From: Anthonomus grandis grandis | Lineage: Eukaryota; Arthropoda; Insecta; Coleoptera; Curculionidae | Direction of reading: 5' to 3' | NCBI RefSeq assembly: GCF_022605725.1 | Contig: NC_065546.1 | Span: forward strand, 43,334,227 to 43,398,226 | Length of the DNA: 64,000 nt | Shown: positions 12,016 to 22,894 of the stretch, in pieces | Layout of the letters: every line of letters begins with the position of its first letter | Position numbering within the stretch: position 1 is the first letter of the stretch | Program-made: the position numbers and the translations under genes | The notes under the pieces: model-generated | What the model was told of the DNA's origin: nothing | What the model saw: the letters and a program-made list of their open reading frames with translations, nothing else | Databases searched by the model: none

Positions 12016-12440
12016 TTAGGATACCCCTTCGAATTTTTATCAATATCTTTATCTAATTGCTATTTCAAATATTTAACCCTTTGAAGATCTTCAAGGCTTT
12101 GATATGCCGCACACTTCTTAACATCCGAAACCACATGGTCAACCTCAACTTTCAAACCATATTTTTGATTTGCGTTAACACAATTAACTTAGGCTTACCT
12201 TCCAAGCAATCTTTTATATCATGGTTATAATAATACATTTTGGGCAAACCATGGTACCAGTGCGATCCTTCATAACATGACCATCTTTATTACATTTAAG
12301 GCAACGTACAATATCATAATCGTTGTAAACCCAGTAACGGTTCCATCCTATATTCATTCTTTGCCGATCTATTATGAAACTATAGCTATCAATATTTATC
12401 TTAAATAGACATTTTAGTAATAGTGTTTTTTTAAAAACCT
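12016..12440 (-). pseudogene. Retrotransposon ORF1 relic with zinc knuckles
   Basis: On the - strand the frame reads MNIGWNRYWVYND, then a CCHC-type knuckle (CLKCNKDGHVMKD with the final Cys replaced) and a second CPKC start. This is the usual C-terminal end of an ORF1/Gag-like protein of non-LTR elements. It directly adjoins the right end of the pogo element, whose left side meets the endonuclease part, so both halves belong to one retrotransposon. Confidence 0.65.
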
Positions 12441-12709
12441 ACTATCTTGAATATCGTAGGACATACAGGAACGTACTGCAAATGGCCAAACAACAATTCT
12501 ATTCTTCTAAATTAAAAAAAAATCGAATAACAAATCCTGAACATTCCTGCAAATTGTAAATGAATTATCAGGTTGAACAAGCCAAAACTGGCAAGATATT
12601 TTATTGGATCCAAATAATTTCAACAACGTTTACTGTTCCATAGCTGACAACCTAACTAAGACACACTAAAAAAGATCCTCTTGACTCTGACTCGAGATCA
12701 ATGTAAATA
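12441..12709. other. AT-rich gap, nothing recognised
   Basis: No coding or repeat signal is seen between the ORF1 relic and the left inverted repeat of the next element. Confidence 0.5.
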
Positions 12710-13022
12710 CAGTGCACCCCAAAAGTTATGTCTAAATTCATTTAAAATTCAGGAGTGTGTTCGAAAAAAAAAACGCTCGGACCCGTCGATTTTTATCTCA
12801 AGTTGCGCATTTTTCTACGTGAAGTTTCTAAATATATACAGGGTTGCTCGAAAATAAATTACGACCATTAATTTAATTTTTTCAAATGAAAGCACCTTTT
12901 TTATTTCATCTTTGAATTTCGCGTGGAATTCTACGTATGTTTCATGCATCATGTCCCATACCTAAAGTCAACAGTTATCGAAAAAAAGACGATTCATGTA
13001 ACAAATAAAAAAAGAACAAAAA

Positions 13023-13335
13023 TTAAGTTAAATGTTCAAAATGGTTGCCATTCACGGCTTGACAATATCCAAGGCGATCAATAAAGTCTCGTTGCACATT
13101 TTCAATCATTTCCGGAGTTATGGCGCGTACTTCTCTGCGAATTCTCTCTTTCAAGTCGTCTAGATTATTTGGCCTATTAACAAATACTTTCGACTTGAGG
13201 TATCCCCACAAAAAAAAAGTCTATTGGTGTTAGGTCAGGCGACCTAGCAGGCCATTCGATGGGTCCTCTCCTTCCTATCCACCGATTGGGAAAGGTTTCA
13301 TCCAAAAATGTACGCACAGTGGCAGTTTAAATAAC
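13023..13335 (-). pseudogene. DD41D transposase, C-terminal part
   Basis: Read from 13335 down: VRTFLDETFPNRWIGRRGP, WPARSPDLTPIDFF and, after a shift in a run of A residues near 13210, WGYLKSKVFVNRPNN through to GNHFEHL. This is the third-Asp block and C-terminal end of the family. Confidence 0.85.
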
Positions 13336-13337
13336 CC

Positions 13338-13427
13338 ACATTCGAATTTGTATCAATATCTTTATCTAATTGCTAGTTCAAATATTTACCCCTTTGAAGC
13401 TCTTCGAGTCTTTGATATGTCGCACAC
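13338..13427 (-). repeat. Captured fragment of non-LTR ORF1 sequence
   Basis: About 88 bp (13340-13427) match 12028-12115 of the retrotransposon relic in the same orientation with roughly 10 differences. Both contain tatcaatatctttatctaat and gatatg-cgcacac blocks. It sits exactly between the two transposase pieces, where the catalytic middle is missing. Confidence 0.85.
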
Positions 13428-13713
13428 AAAGCAAAACGTCAAGTTGTTCATTTTCATCTCGAGAAGGACGACCAGATTTTGGCAGATCTCTAACGTGACC
13501 AAATTCTCTAAATTTAGCCTCTATTCTACTCACCACCTTTTGACATATCGGAGGACTAGCAGGATGGATTTCATTGAATAATTGAGCAGCTTCTCTTTGA
13601 GTACGTGTTCTATCACCTAACCCAACCATGCACGAAATTTCTATTTTTTCTCGTTCCGTTAACTTTACCATTGTGAAAACCGCAACTCTGCTCGTACACT
13701 TCACACTTGACAA
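13378..13713 (-). pseudogene. DD41D transposase, N-terminal part
   Basis: The frame contains MVKLTEREKIEISCMVGLGD, an HTH region and DLPKSGRPSRDENEQLDVLL, the usual linker after the DNA-binding region of this transposase family. After LDVLLCVRHI the frame runs into captured retrotransposon sequence (13338-13427), so the catalytic first and second Asp blocks are missing. Confidence 0.85.
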
Positions 13714-14169
13714 TATCTGTTTAGCGTACTCCTGTCATACAGTTTCTATGAAAATACACGGTCACCAGCCAACAATAAAAAAACACGAATGAATGAAATT
13801 TTGCTCTGTAAAAAAATCCTCAGAGATAAGGTGACTCGTAAGGTGAACTTCAATAATAATGTTTGGTCGTCTTTTTTTCGATAACTGTTGACTTTAGGTA
13901 TAGGACATGATGCAGAATTCCACGCGAAATTCAAAAATTATATAAAAAAAGGCGCTTTCATTTGAAAAAATTAAGTTGATGCTCGTAATTTATTTTTGAG
14001 CAACCCTGTATATACAAACTTCACATACAAAAATGCGCAACTTGAAATAAAAATCGACGGGTCCAAGCGTTGTTTTTCAAACACACTCCTGAATTTTAAA
14101 TGAATTTAGACATAACTTTTGGGATGCACGGTATACCATTTCCATTCTCTTGTCAACCCACCAACTCAA

Positions 14170-15825
14170 TTGAAATTAGTAGAGTTCTCAGTTGACTGAA
14201 AAATCAGAATGCTTTAGGATACGATGGTATTTCCCTAAAAATCCTAAAAGAAGTTCCTGAAAATTCTCTTTCTGCACTGGCACTTGCCATTAACTCATCT
14301 TTTGCTAGTGGGAATTCTCCCTCTTAAGTTTGCCAACATAATACCGGTTCACAAGGGTGGTGACTTTTGTTCCGTCGAACTATAGACCAATTTCGTTGCT
14401 TTTCACTCTGTCCAAAGTAACAGAACGCCTAGTTAACATACGTATAACTGTTTTTTACTGACTTCAGCATCTTAAACAAAAATCAGTTTCACTTTCAACA
14501 CCAAAAAAGCACTGCAGATGCTATATTCCACTTTATGAGGACTCTTCTTGAGTCTTTGAACCAGCGTAAGTCTTCGGCAGCGGTGTTCTGTGATTTATCA
14601 AAAGCGTTCGACTGTGTCAGTCACAGAATACTGCTGTCTAAGTATGACTTCCGAGTTGCTGAGCTTGCATGGATTAAGTCCTATCAGACAGGACACATTC
14701 GGTCTCTATCAAGGGCAGAGCATCGGATAGCAAAATCATTACTCGTGGTGTTCCTCGGGGGTCTGTGTTGGGCCCAACTCTCTTCCTGATTTACATCAAT
14801 GATTTACTAAACCTTGATATTTCAGGAGAGATTGGAGCTTTTGCTAATATATATTGCTCTTGACGTTCAAAAAATTGGTGTGATCTTAATCAACTAGCTA
14901 TTAACCTATCAAAAACCAATGTTCATAAATTTAAAAACGGAGAATATGGCCATTGAGACTCAAATTTTGAAGGTTGTTGAAGATTCTAAATATCTGGGTT
15001 TGAACATAGATTACAGATGGAAATTTGACTCTCATGTGAGTTGTCTAAATAGGAAGCTGGCTTCTGGTTGCTATAGTGTGGAAGTAACTATAAGGGAACT
15101 TGGTGCCGTTATTGCACGGACTAGTTATTTTCCCTTGGTGGAATCACATTTAAGATACTCCATTCCATTCTAGGGTTTCTGTACCCAATATCTTTTTCAA
15201 TCTTCTTTTGTTCTACAAAAATGAGCTGTTCGGTCATTGTGTCTGGTACATTTACGTACTCATTGCAAACCACTATTCATTGAAAATAAAATCACTTGTT
15301 TCTAAAAAAAACTTTCTAAACCCAAACACGTTTTTAATTTCTCCAATACCAGAACTTATCAAACACGCCAGGAACATGATTTCTGTTTGCCTATTCCTCA
15401 CTTTAGTTACATAAAGGACTTCATATAAATATGGACAGTAAAATGTATAACCATTTGCCATTGAGTGTTGGTTGTATTGAGAATTTGAAAATGTTTCGAC
15501 GTAAGTGCAAAAACATTTTAATTGACCTTGCGTTTTATTCTGTTGATGAATATCTTTTGTTTAATCTCAAGTAGCATCTAGTCTCTATTAGGCTTTTAAG
15601 ATTCTGTAATTTGACCAACAATTGTATTAGTAAAATATTTCTGTCATTGCTAAAATGTTGCTATCCTTGTGAGTTCTATAAAATTTTATTGTTTTATTGT
15701 TTATCTTATAAAACTTAATATTGTAGGTATGTCTTTCAAGCTTTGTTAATAAGAATTATATATATATATATATATATATTGTAGTTCTTGAACAATAAAG
15801 TATGTTATCTATCTATCTTAAATAG
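14170..15825 (+). pseudogene. Non-LTR reverse transcriptase relic with 3' end
   Basis: Reverse transcriptase landmarks occur in order on the + strand: FCDLSKAFDCVSHRILL at about 14590, GVPRGSVLGPTLFLIYINDL near 14750-14815 after a shift, KYLGLNID near 14990, and the connection region to about 15560. The expected YADD box near 14840 is lost (FANIY followed by a stop). The tail has a (TA)n run at 15757-15779, AATAAA at 15794 and a (ATCT)n-like terminus near 15810-15820, typical of the 3' ends of CR1/Jockey-type elements. Many stops and shifts. Confidence 0.85.
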
Positions 15826-17639
15826 AATATTACACTTTTTATTTATAAGTTTAGTTTTACGAACGATTCTCATTTTGTTTTTTCAAGTTTTTGCATGTAG
15901 ATTGGATTTCATTTTGCCTAAATAATAATTGCTTCATCCCCGCTACTTAGCTCACTTTCATCCACCCTGACTACTTTTATTCTCTCCTTTATAGTTAATT
16001 TAACCACAGTATAGTTTTATCCTCGTTTACTCTGAATAGTTGACTGCACCCTGTGTATTTCCCTTTCTTCTTCATAAGCAAGAATCACACCTTTTAGTAT
16101 TCCTTCAGTAGTATTCCAAATTTTAGTATTCCTTCCAATTGAGATCCCAACACCCATATCAGCATTTTTTTCTTAAATCCTCTTAAATCTTTTTTGCATC
16201 TTTGGTTTCACCTTTTTGTTGTACTGCAAGAATATTATTATTTTTTTAGAACATTTGAATAGGTTTTTGACTCCTTTTGATGAAGCTTGACCATTTTTTT
16301 GGTCAGCAAGTTCGTTTAATCAACCGACAACCCTAAAGTTTGACTAATAGATTCATGTGGCAAAAAATTCTAAATTTTAAGGAAAAAGGGCAATTTTAAC
16401 CAAATAACCAACGTAAATAACTCAAGAACAGTTGAAGTCAAAATACAAGTCACATATCAAACTTTTTGATATTAGAGACGAGCAATCCTCGATAGTATAT
16501 TTTTTAATACCTTTGCAATATACGGTATATATGGGATATTAAATAAAAAACTATACTTATCCTCTACTTAATTTTAATTTTAATTAAAATATAAAAATTC
16601 CACCCTATGGTGGCTTCAAACAAATTAAATCATAAATTTCCTAAAAATTCTACAAAAGCAGCCTAACCTAACCCTATAATGCTATAAAACGTACAAAATT
16701 ATCCTAAAGTAAAAGCAGTCAAATGTTCTCCATACTTATAAATACATATACAATCAAAACAAAAAAAACTTAGATGCGTAAAAAAAATCAAAAATAACTT
16801 TATTTTCGCTCCTAAGCAGATAGAGAGAGGCACCGAGTGTATAAATACCAGAAATTGGCAAGCAAGCTCGAAACTAAACAATTTTTTTTTATTATTATTG
16901 TGGTGGTCGTGGTGATGGTGTGATTTCTATGGATGATAACTGTGGACAGTTACGTAAACAAAATGCATCTAAAAATAAATTTTTACTTATAAGATGAAAA
17001 ATTGGTTGCCATATAAAATGACCCACTATCACATCAAAACAAAGTTGACCCAAATGAAAATCTAATTTAGGTTGTCTTGTCGACGCCTGATTTTCTTAAA
17101 AACGTAATTAATAATAAATTAATGGATATTTTTGGAAAACAAGGGAGATAAACGGGTATTTTCGATTCGGGCTGGGCGCCAAAAAAGCAATTTGTATTAG
17201 AACACCAGACTCAATAAAAATATGTTTGTTTTTTCGGATGCACTAGAAATTAAGATAAGATATGTCGCGCCTAAGGTGATATTTCAAATCAAAATATGCC
17301 ATAAGCTACAAAAGCTACAAAAATCAGTTTTCCAGGCACTTCGTGACTCAAATAAATTGGATGTTTTTATCTGTGGTTTTTTAGTGATTTTACTCCCACA
17401 ATATTAAAATTCTAAACGTTTTTCTAGGCAGTTTGGGTCAATAATTAAAAAAGTGGGTTTTTCAAATAAGCTTCATTACTTTTCATTTTGGGCTTAAATA
17501 GCGCAAAAGAAAAGTTAATAAAATAAATTTAATTTTAAAAAAGCAATGAATTTCTACAAAATTAGCTACTTTTGTCTTGGGATTTTCATGATTTGGTGCC
17601 ACTGTAAATAAAAGATTTGAAATTAAATATCTATTTTCC
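15826..17639. other. Gene-free AT-rich stretch
   Basis: No supported gene. The short open frames here have no recognisable domain and low complexity. Confidence 0.5.
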
Positions 17640-18254
17640 AAGACGTGTTAAGTTTATGAATTGTTTGTCTGATGTTATATGTGTAACCTTTGGTGTACCA
17701 CAGTCAACAGTGTTGGGGCTAGTACTGTTTCTATTATATATTAATGATATGGTCAAAGTAGTCAAAAAACAACAACACAAGACATAATAATTAATATAAT
17801 TAGAAAATTTGAAATAATTTCTATTAATGTCAATAATTCTTCATAGTGAACTTGACATTGATAATATACGGAAAGTAAATAAGTAAATAGGAAAAATATT
17901 GCTTACGAAAAAGAAATTAAATATCTGGGGGTAATTTTAAATGTGCACTTAAATTATCATGCATAATGAAAAAATTCTTTAAAAAAATTGTTTTTTTTTA
18001 GAAAAACAATTTGTCAATGCACACAACATTGATATTATATAATGCCACTAAATTTGCAGTTTTGCTCAACATTGCTATTTAATTTACCCCAATGCAAAAT
18101 TAACCAATTGGAAATAATCCAAAACAGAGCTATGAGACTGATTTTAAAATGTAATCGTTTAACTGCTGTGAAATCTATGTTAAGTGTCCTAAATATGCTG
18201 TCTGTCAACCAAAGAATTATGTTTAGTGTCTATTTGGAGAGAAAAAATAAATAA
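17640..18254 (+). pseudogene. Non-LTR reverse transcriptase relic, first segment
   Basis: FGVPQSTVLGLVLFLLYINDM near 17690-17750 is the conserved reverse transcriptase block before the catalytic Asp pair. Next come KEIKYLGVILN near 17915 and LEIIQNRAMRLILKCNRLT at 18108-18160, the usual C-terminal part of Jockey-type ORF2. It is broken off at 18254 by the foldback element and continues after other insertions at 19060 and 21190. Confidence 0.8.
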
Positions 18255-18445
18255 AAACTCCATGTCTCGGTCTCAAAACATCCTTTATATTTGTCAGACA
18301 ACTAGTAATGCGTACTAAGTACTAAGCAGGTCATCTAGTTTATAAGGTCTGATGATGCTTTATTAGCGAAAAACATGTAACCTTCAGGACATATATAAAG
18401 AATGTTTTAAGACCGAGGCTTGGAGTTTTTATTTATTTTTTCTCT
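18238..18445. mobile_element. Foldback element with 53-bp inverted arms
   Basis: The arms at 18238-18290 and 18393-18445 are inverted repeats with only a few differences (agagaaaaaataaataaaaa and its complement at the tips). The 100-bp centre contains a hammerhead-ribozyme-like core (18344-18384). It interrupts the C-terminal part of a non-LTR ORF2. No transposase is present. Confidence 0.75.
18344..18384 (+). ncRNA. Hammerhead-ribozyme-like motif
   Basis: The order of parts matches a type I hammerhead. Stem I 5' strand AAGGT (18344-18348), conserved CTGATGA (18349-18355), stem II GCT-TTATT-AGC (18357-18367), GAA (18368-18370), a short palindromic stem III ACATGT (18373-18378), an unpaired A, and stem I 3' strand ACCTT (18380-18384), which pairs perfectly with AAGGT. 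It deviates by an extra U after CTGATGA and two extra A residues after GAA, so it may be decayed. Minimal hammerheads are known from Penelope-like retroelements. Confidence 0.5.
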
Positions 18446-19059
18446 ACTTACGTAGGTCTCTTTAAGATAATGGACGAGTACTTTCAATTAGTGTCTATTT
18501 GTTTATTTTTAAGTTCTTATTGTTAGTTCTGTTAGTTATTGTGATTTATTATAACTTATTGCATATGACGTGGAAGTCGAAGACTTTGGCCCGCACGAAG
18601 TCCAGCCTTTACCTCATTAGATTGTTGATTCGATTTGATTAAATTAGATTCAACCTTTTAAGCCAAAACTGTTTGCACAATGCATATTTTAATTAAAAAA
18701 TTAAATTATGCGAAGCCTAACAAAATTACTGAGTTAAAAAAAATAAAAATGTTGCTTGTGGCGCTGACATAATTTTAAAAAAGGTTAATTTTAAGATTTG
18801 CTATATCAAAAAAAGAGCCAGCCATTGTCCAAATGTTAATAACGAATAGTAAATGCTAAATTTGTGGCCAAAATTCAAAAAAATTACATTAAATTTATCG
18901 CCCTGTATATTGGTTGTTTTTGACTGTCGAACTAGGAAAATTGAACTTAACCTCATTTTTTTTTAAGAAATCTGCTCTTAAATTATTTACCATTATTTAT
19001 AAGACACTCTGTATATATATAAAATACATATTGAGATATTTGTATATTCTTTAGGTATT
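18446..19059. other. AT-rich insertion, nothing recognised
   Basis: It lies between two pieces of one non-LTR relic. A ccctgtat end-like signature occurs at 18901 and an actctgtatat one at about 19005, perhaps marking a small element. No gene is seen. Confidence 0.4.
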
Positions 19060-19130
19060 ATCTTGGTTTTACCTTGTTAACAGCTTTTACCTACCTACGC
19101 CTGTGATAAATTAACAGTTTTTAAAGATAT
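19060..19130 (+). pseudogene. Non-LTR ORF2 relic, second segment
   Basis: The frame ends LTVFKDI at the TA where the pogo-like element starts and continues after it with HNYGSRNRTYF at 21190. Removing the element joins the conserved C-terminal motif (KDIHNxxTRN-like) without a gap. Confidence 0.6.
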
Positions 19131-19131
19131 A

Positions 19132-21188
19132 GGGGAGAGTGGGGCAAAGCGGAATGAGGGGCAAAGTGGAATTATACATATGGTAACGTCGCATTGGTAA
19201 GTCATTGCCCAAAACACGTGGTAAATTAGCGGTTCATTTCAGTACGTCAAGCGGTGAACACTGCGCGTATGTGCTGTTTAGATTTTTGACGTTATGTGAA
19301 ACTGGTGGATATTTGTTTATTTCTTAAGGTGATAAATTTGTGTTAAAATCTGGATTGTGATATTTTAACAAAAACTGTAGCAGCTATTTTCAAGGTAGGA
19401 CATATAACTAAGTGTACTAAATAATATAGATGGATCAAATCACAGTTGTTAAAAAAAAACAAACATTTATTAAAAAGATGCCAAATGGGGCAAAGTGGAA
19501 AATGTCAAAAGGGGCAAAGTGGAATGCAGTCCACTTTGCCCCATTAGAAAAACAATATTTAAACTAGATTCATTCGAATGCATATGCTTATTTTTTATTC
19601 CTATTTTTTTTTAGAGGTCCGACAAAAATGGTTAGAAATTATGTCCGTAAATCCACACAACATGTTTGGGATGAGGAAGATATGGTCAACGCTATTACAG
19701 CAGTTCGAGCAAATCGTTTGAGCTATGAGCAGGCAGCTCTTAGCTATAATGTGCCACAAACAACATTGTTTCGAAGAGCTAAAAAAAACTGCGCGTCCGA
19801 GGAAGCTTCAAGAAAAAGGCAGATTTACTCGTTGTTTTACACCACAAGAGCAACAGCTTGCTGAACACTGTCTGTTCATGGAGAGCAGATACTTTGGCTT
19901 AAGCATATCAGACTTAAGGCATCTAGCCTATCAGTTCGCTGTAAGGAACGGGATAAGCCATCCATTTAATAATGAGAAAGGAAAGGCGGGAAAAGATTGG
20001 GTTTTAGCCTTTTTAAAGCGGAAATCAAGGCTTTCTCTGCGAACTCCCGAAAAAACCTCAATCGCTAGAGCTACGGCCTTTAACCGGCATACTGTTTCTG
20101 CCTTTTTTAGCCTGCTCATTGAACTATATGATCGCTACAAATTCTCGCCAAGCCAAATTCATAATGTGGACGAGACAGGAATCACAACGGTTCCAAACAA
20201 ACCGTCAAAAGTGATTGCGTCTAAAGGCAAAAAGCAAGTAGGAACACTTAGTTCAGCAGAAAGGGGGACGACAACTACGTCAGTTATTTGTTTTAATGCA
20301 GCAGGGAGATATATTCCCCCATTAATGATATTTCCAAGAGTAAGAGAAAATTTAGAATTGTTAGAGGGGACACCGCCTGATACAAAACTTGTATGCCATC
20401 CTTCAGGATGGATGAACACAGACATATTTTGCCCAACATGGTTCGATCACTTTTTACGACATGTCAAACCAACTGCTGATCAAAAGGAACTGCTAAGCAA
20501 GGTGATAAAAAAGCCATTCCTTCCTGCAGCAAAGATGTTGAAGACGAAATACCATCATGTTCGTCGAAAATAGTAGCGGTACCAGCTTCCGATAAAGATT
20601 TTGTGTTAAAAATAACTGAAAAGGATAAAAAAGCTCTTCCTTCTTGCAGCAAGCGTGTAGGCAAAATGCCCCCATGTTTCCCAAAAGTAGTAGTGGAACC
20701 AGTCCCTTTGTTATCAATTCATTCTTGTTCTTCAAATGTCTCTCCTTCCTGTTCTCCAGAAGTTCTAAAGGAGACAGGTCTTTTGACTGAAAACCAAATT
20801 TGCAGTCCCCGTGACATTATACCGGTACCCCAGGTGCAGCAGAGTACTAAACAGAAACCAACAACACGTAAGTCCGTATTATCATGAACTGCTAGAAAAA
20901 AACAGTCCAACTCCCATGAAGTTAGTTACTGTAAAAAAAAAGTTTTTGAAAGCAAAAAGAAAGACCCGGAACATCGTCAAAGTAAACGCTGTGTGAAAAG
21001 TGGAATGATTTTCTCTTTTTTTTTTTTATTTTTTTTTACAAAAACCGTTCACCTTAGATATATTTTATCACTGACCTTTTTAAAGAAGAGTCTAAACTTT
21101 TGATTGACAGCATTTTTACACCTTTTTAAATATTAAGATCGCCAACTAAAAAAATAGAAATATCATTCCGCTATGCCCCACTCTCCCC
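19132..21188 (+). mobile_element. Pogo-like transposon with GGGGCAAAGTGGAA repeats
   Basis: The ends GGGGAGAGTGGGGCAAAG (19132) and their inverted partner ending at 21188 are flanked by TA (19130-19131 and 21189-21190). The inverted match is about 27 bp. The motif GGGGCAAAGTGGAA recurs at about 19143, 19159, 19485 and 19511, inverted at about 19530, and in altered form at 20996 and 21166, as expected of transposase binding sites. The 2.06-kb element carries an internally deleted transposase. Confidence 0.9.
19628..20883 (+). pseudogene. Pogo-like transposase with internal deletion
   Basis: The ATG at 19628 opens a psq-type helix-turn-helix (VRKSTQHVWDEEDMVNAI ... VPQTTLFRR). In the A8 run at 19781-19788 the frame shifts, and the rest continues in the frame seen at 19790-20490. 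That part contains a CENP-B type domain (GISHPFNNEKGKAGKDWVLAF) and the first catalytic block IHNVDETGI. The sequence reaches WMNTDIFCPTWFDHFLRHVKP and then lacks the second and third Asp blocks (junction near 20490). The Ser/Cys-rich tail contains an in-frame repeat of about 120 bp (DKKAxPSCSK at about 20505 and 20625). A non-autonomous copy. Confidence 0.85.
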
Positions 21189-21189
21189 T

Positions 21190-21615
21190 ACATAATTATG
21201 GTAGTAGAAATCGCACATATTTTATACTGATAGACAGATGTAACACAAATCAGTTGATCAACTCTGTCTTGTACAGAGGCTTAATAGAATTCAATAAATT
21301 ACGTGTGGTCATTAAAACCTGTGATAATTTAACACAGTTTAAGAAGCTTTTAAACAAATTTATTTTAGATAGGTTGTAAGTTTTGTTCATTTTATCTTAT
21401 ATGTGTGAGTGTCTGGGTCTTTACATTGTGTGTCTTACGTTAACTTTATTTATACATTTTTAATCAATTTTTAACTTTTTTTATTAGTAGAGGTTTATTT
21501 TTAGATATTAGTGTTCTCCCTTACAAACAATTCAGAACTTTTAGTTTTATTCTCATATTTAAGTGGCCTTTATACTTTTTATAATTGTTGTGTATCTTTT
21601 GTATAATAATAAATA
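21190..21615 (+). pseudogene. Non-LTR ORF2 relic, C-terminal end and 3' tail
   Basis: The frame YGSRNRTYFILIDRCNTNQL then NLTQFKKLLNKFILDRL ends at 21379 and is the usual C-terminus of Jockey-type ORF2. The AT-rich tail ends near 21615 with AATAATAAATACT. It completes the element that starts at 17640. Confidence 0.75.
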
Positions 21616-21799
21616 CTAGAAAAATCTTATTTTCATAAAAACCTGTTTTATAGGAATTTTTTTTAAATATTAAAATTTATCTCAAAATCAATGTTTTGCA
21701 GTTTAATTAAAAAATACAGTTTGTGACCAAATTAAATGATAATTTTGAAACTCCTTTATTTCCTTTAGGAAAGCCTGAAAAAAATACATTTATACAATA

Positions 21800-22078
21800 C
21801 ACAATACCTATAACAACCTCTGTTTATTTAGTTTTTAGAAAATTAAAAAAAAAGTCCCAAAATTGTGCTCTTTTTGGAAATATTAAAAACCAAGGACGTG
21901 TTACTCTATTTCTAATATTCTGAATTTTCTTAGAAAAATGTCTATTGCACTGTAAGCAAAATTAATAGTATCTTCTGCCTCAACCTTCTTCTGATTTTCT
22001 TATTAAACATTAAACTTCATCACCAAATTACTGTAAATTTCGAGCCTACCACTCCAATAAAAACCCTCAATAACCCCA
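21800..22078 (-). other. Probable 3' UTR of the RING gene
   Basis: It follows the stop codon at 22079 on the - strand and contains AATAAA at 21828-21823, the best candidate polyadenylation signal. No coding sequence is seen. Confidence 0.55.
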
Positions 22079-22894
22079 TCAATGCACAAAAACGTACTCT
22101 CTCTTACACATAGGGCAATTATTAGAATTACTGAGGCACTGCCTCAAGCACATTGCATGAAACATATGCTGACAAGGCGTCACCTTAGCCTTAACCATAG
22201 GACTTAAGCATACCGCACATACGTCATCGCAATTTTCGATCTCTTCACTGGTGGCGTTCCTGAACTGCCCCAGCACCTCTTTCTCCTTCTGCAAAGTCCT
22301 CATATAATTGAAAAAAGTGTCTTTCGCCCTCAAATAAACGGTAAGATAAAACGCGAACAAAGCAAATTGAAATTGTCCGTAAAAAAATAATATTATGGAA
22401 ATTATCGTGGCCACTCCAACTGTGTAGTAACGCAGAAAAACTGGAGCGTAGAATTGCTCCAGAGTCTCTAGGGATTCGATCTTTAAAAACACCAATAAAG
22501 GCAAGAACAGTTCTGCAAATACTTTTTCCGTGCACATGTAGTAAGTCCATGTGATAAAAGTATAGAGGGCAGTCGGATGGTAATGCTCTAAGCCTTGCTC
22601 AAGTCCAAACACCAACAGCATAAACGTAACTGTAATGATAAAAGTTACGGCTTTAGTCCATTCCAGGACGATTTTAGTGGCGGACATGGCGAGGTGTTTG
22701 ATGTTACTGTGCTCCGTCATGTTTACAGTTACCGACCAGTCTTCTTTCTCGATTAGTTCTTTGATGTAACTGACACAGTAAGCGATTACGTTGTAGAACA
22801 TCAGGGAGTAGAGTCCCGTAACTTTTTTTTGTGGACAGTTTTGTCCTCCGAAGCTGCAGAGGAGGACGCGGTCGCAGAGCATGAAGAACACCAG
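22079..22894 (-). CDS. RING gene exon 4 (TM bundle and RING-H2)
   Basis: The acceptor tttgtttCAG (22897-22895) precedes LVFFMLCDRVLLCSF, and the 271-codon exon ends with TAA/TGA-type termination after KREYVFVH. It holds most of the hydrophobic segments (for example TFIITVTFMLLVFG and VGVATIISIILFFYG) and the whole RING. The open frame upstream of 22894 is intron read-through. Confidence 0.9.
   Translation of the reverse strand: MVFFMLCDRVLLCSFGGQNCPQKKVTGLYSLMFYNVIAYCVSYIKELIEKEDWSVTVNMTEHSNIKHLAMSATKIVLEWTKAVTFIITVTFMLLVFGLEQGLEHYHPTALYTFITWTYYMCTEKVFAELFLPLLVFLKIESLETLEQFYAPVFLRYYTVGVATIISIILFFYGQFQFALFAFYLTVYLRAKDTFFNYMRTLQKEKEVLGQFRNATSEEIENCDDVCAVCLSPMVKAKVTPCQHMFHAMCLRQCLSNSNNCPMCKREYVFVH

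Larger units (their letters stand above)
12710..14131 (-). mobile_element. Chimeric DD41D element with about 280-bp inverted repeats
   Basis: The outer ends are CAGTGCACCCCAAAAG at 12710 and an inverted partner (CTTTTGGGATGCACGG) ending at 14131, both flanked by TA. Inverted pairing continues inward to about 12995 and 13865. A second, more usual end sequence (acagggttgctcgaaaa) lies inside each arm at about 12838 and 14010. Between the arms are the two ends of a DD41D transposase with its middle replaced by retrotransposon sequence. Confidence 0.88.

Noticed and set aside
22245..22550. Overlapping frame in RING exon 4
   Set aside because: Shadow of the spliced RING reading frame, with no domain of its own.
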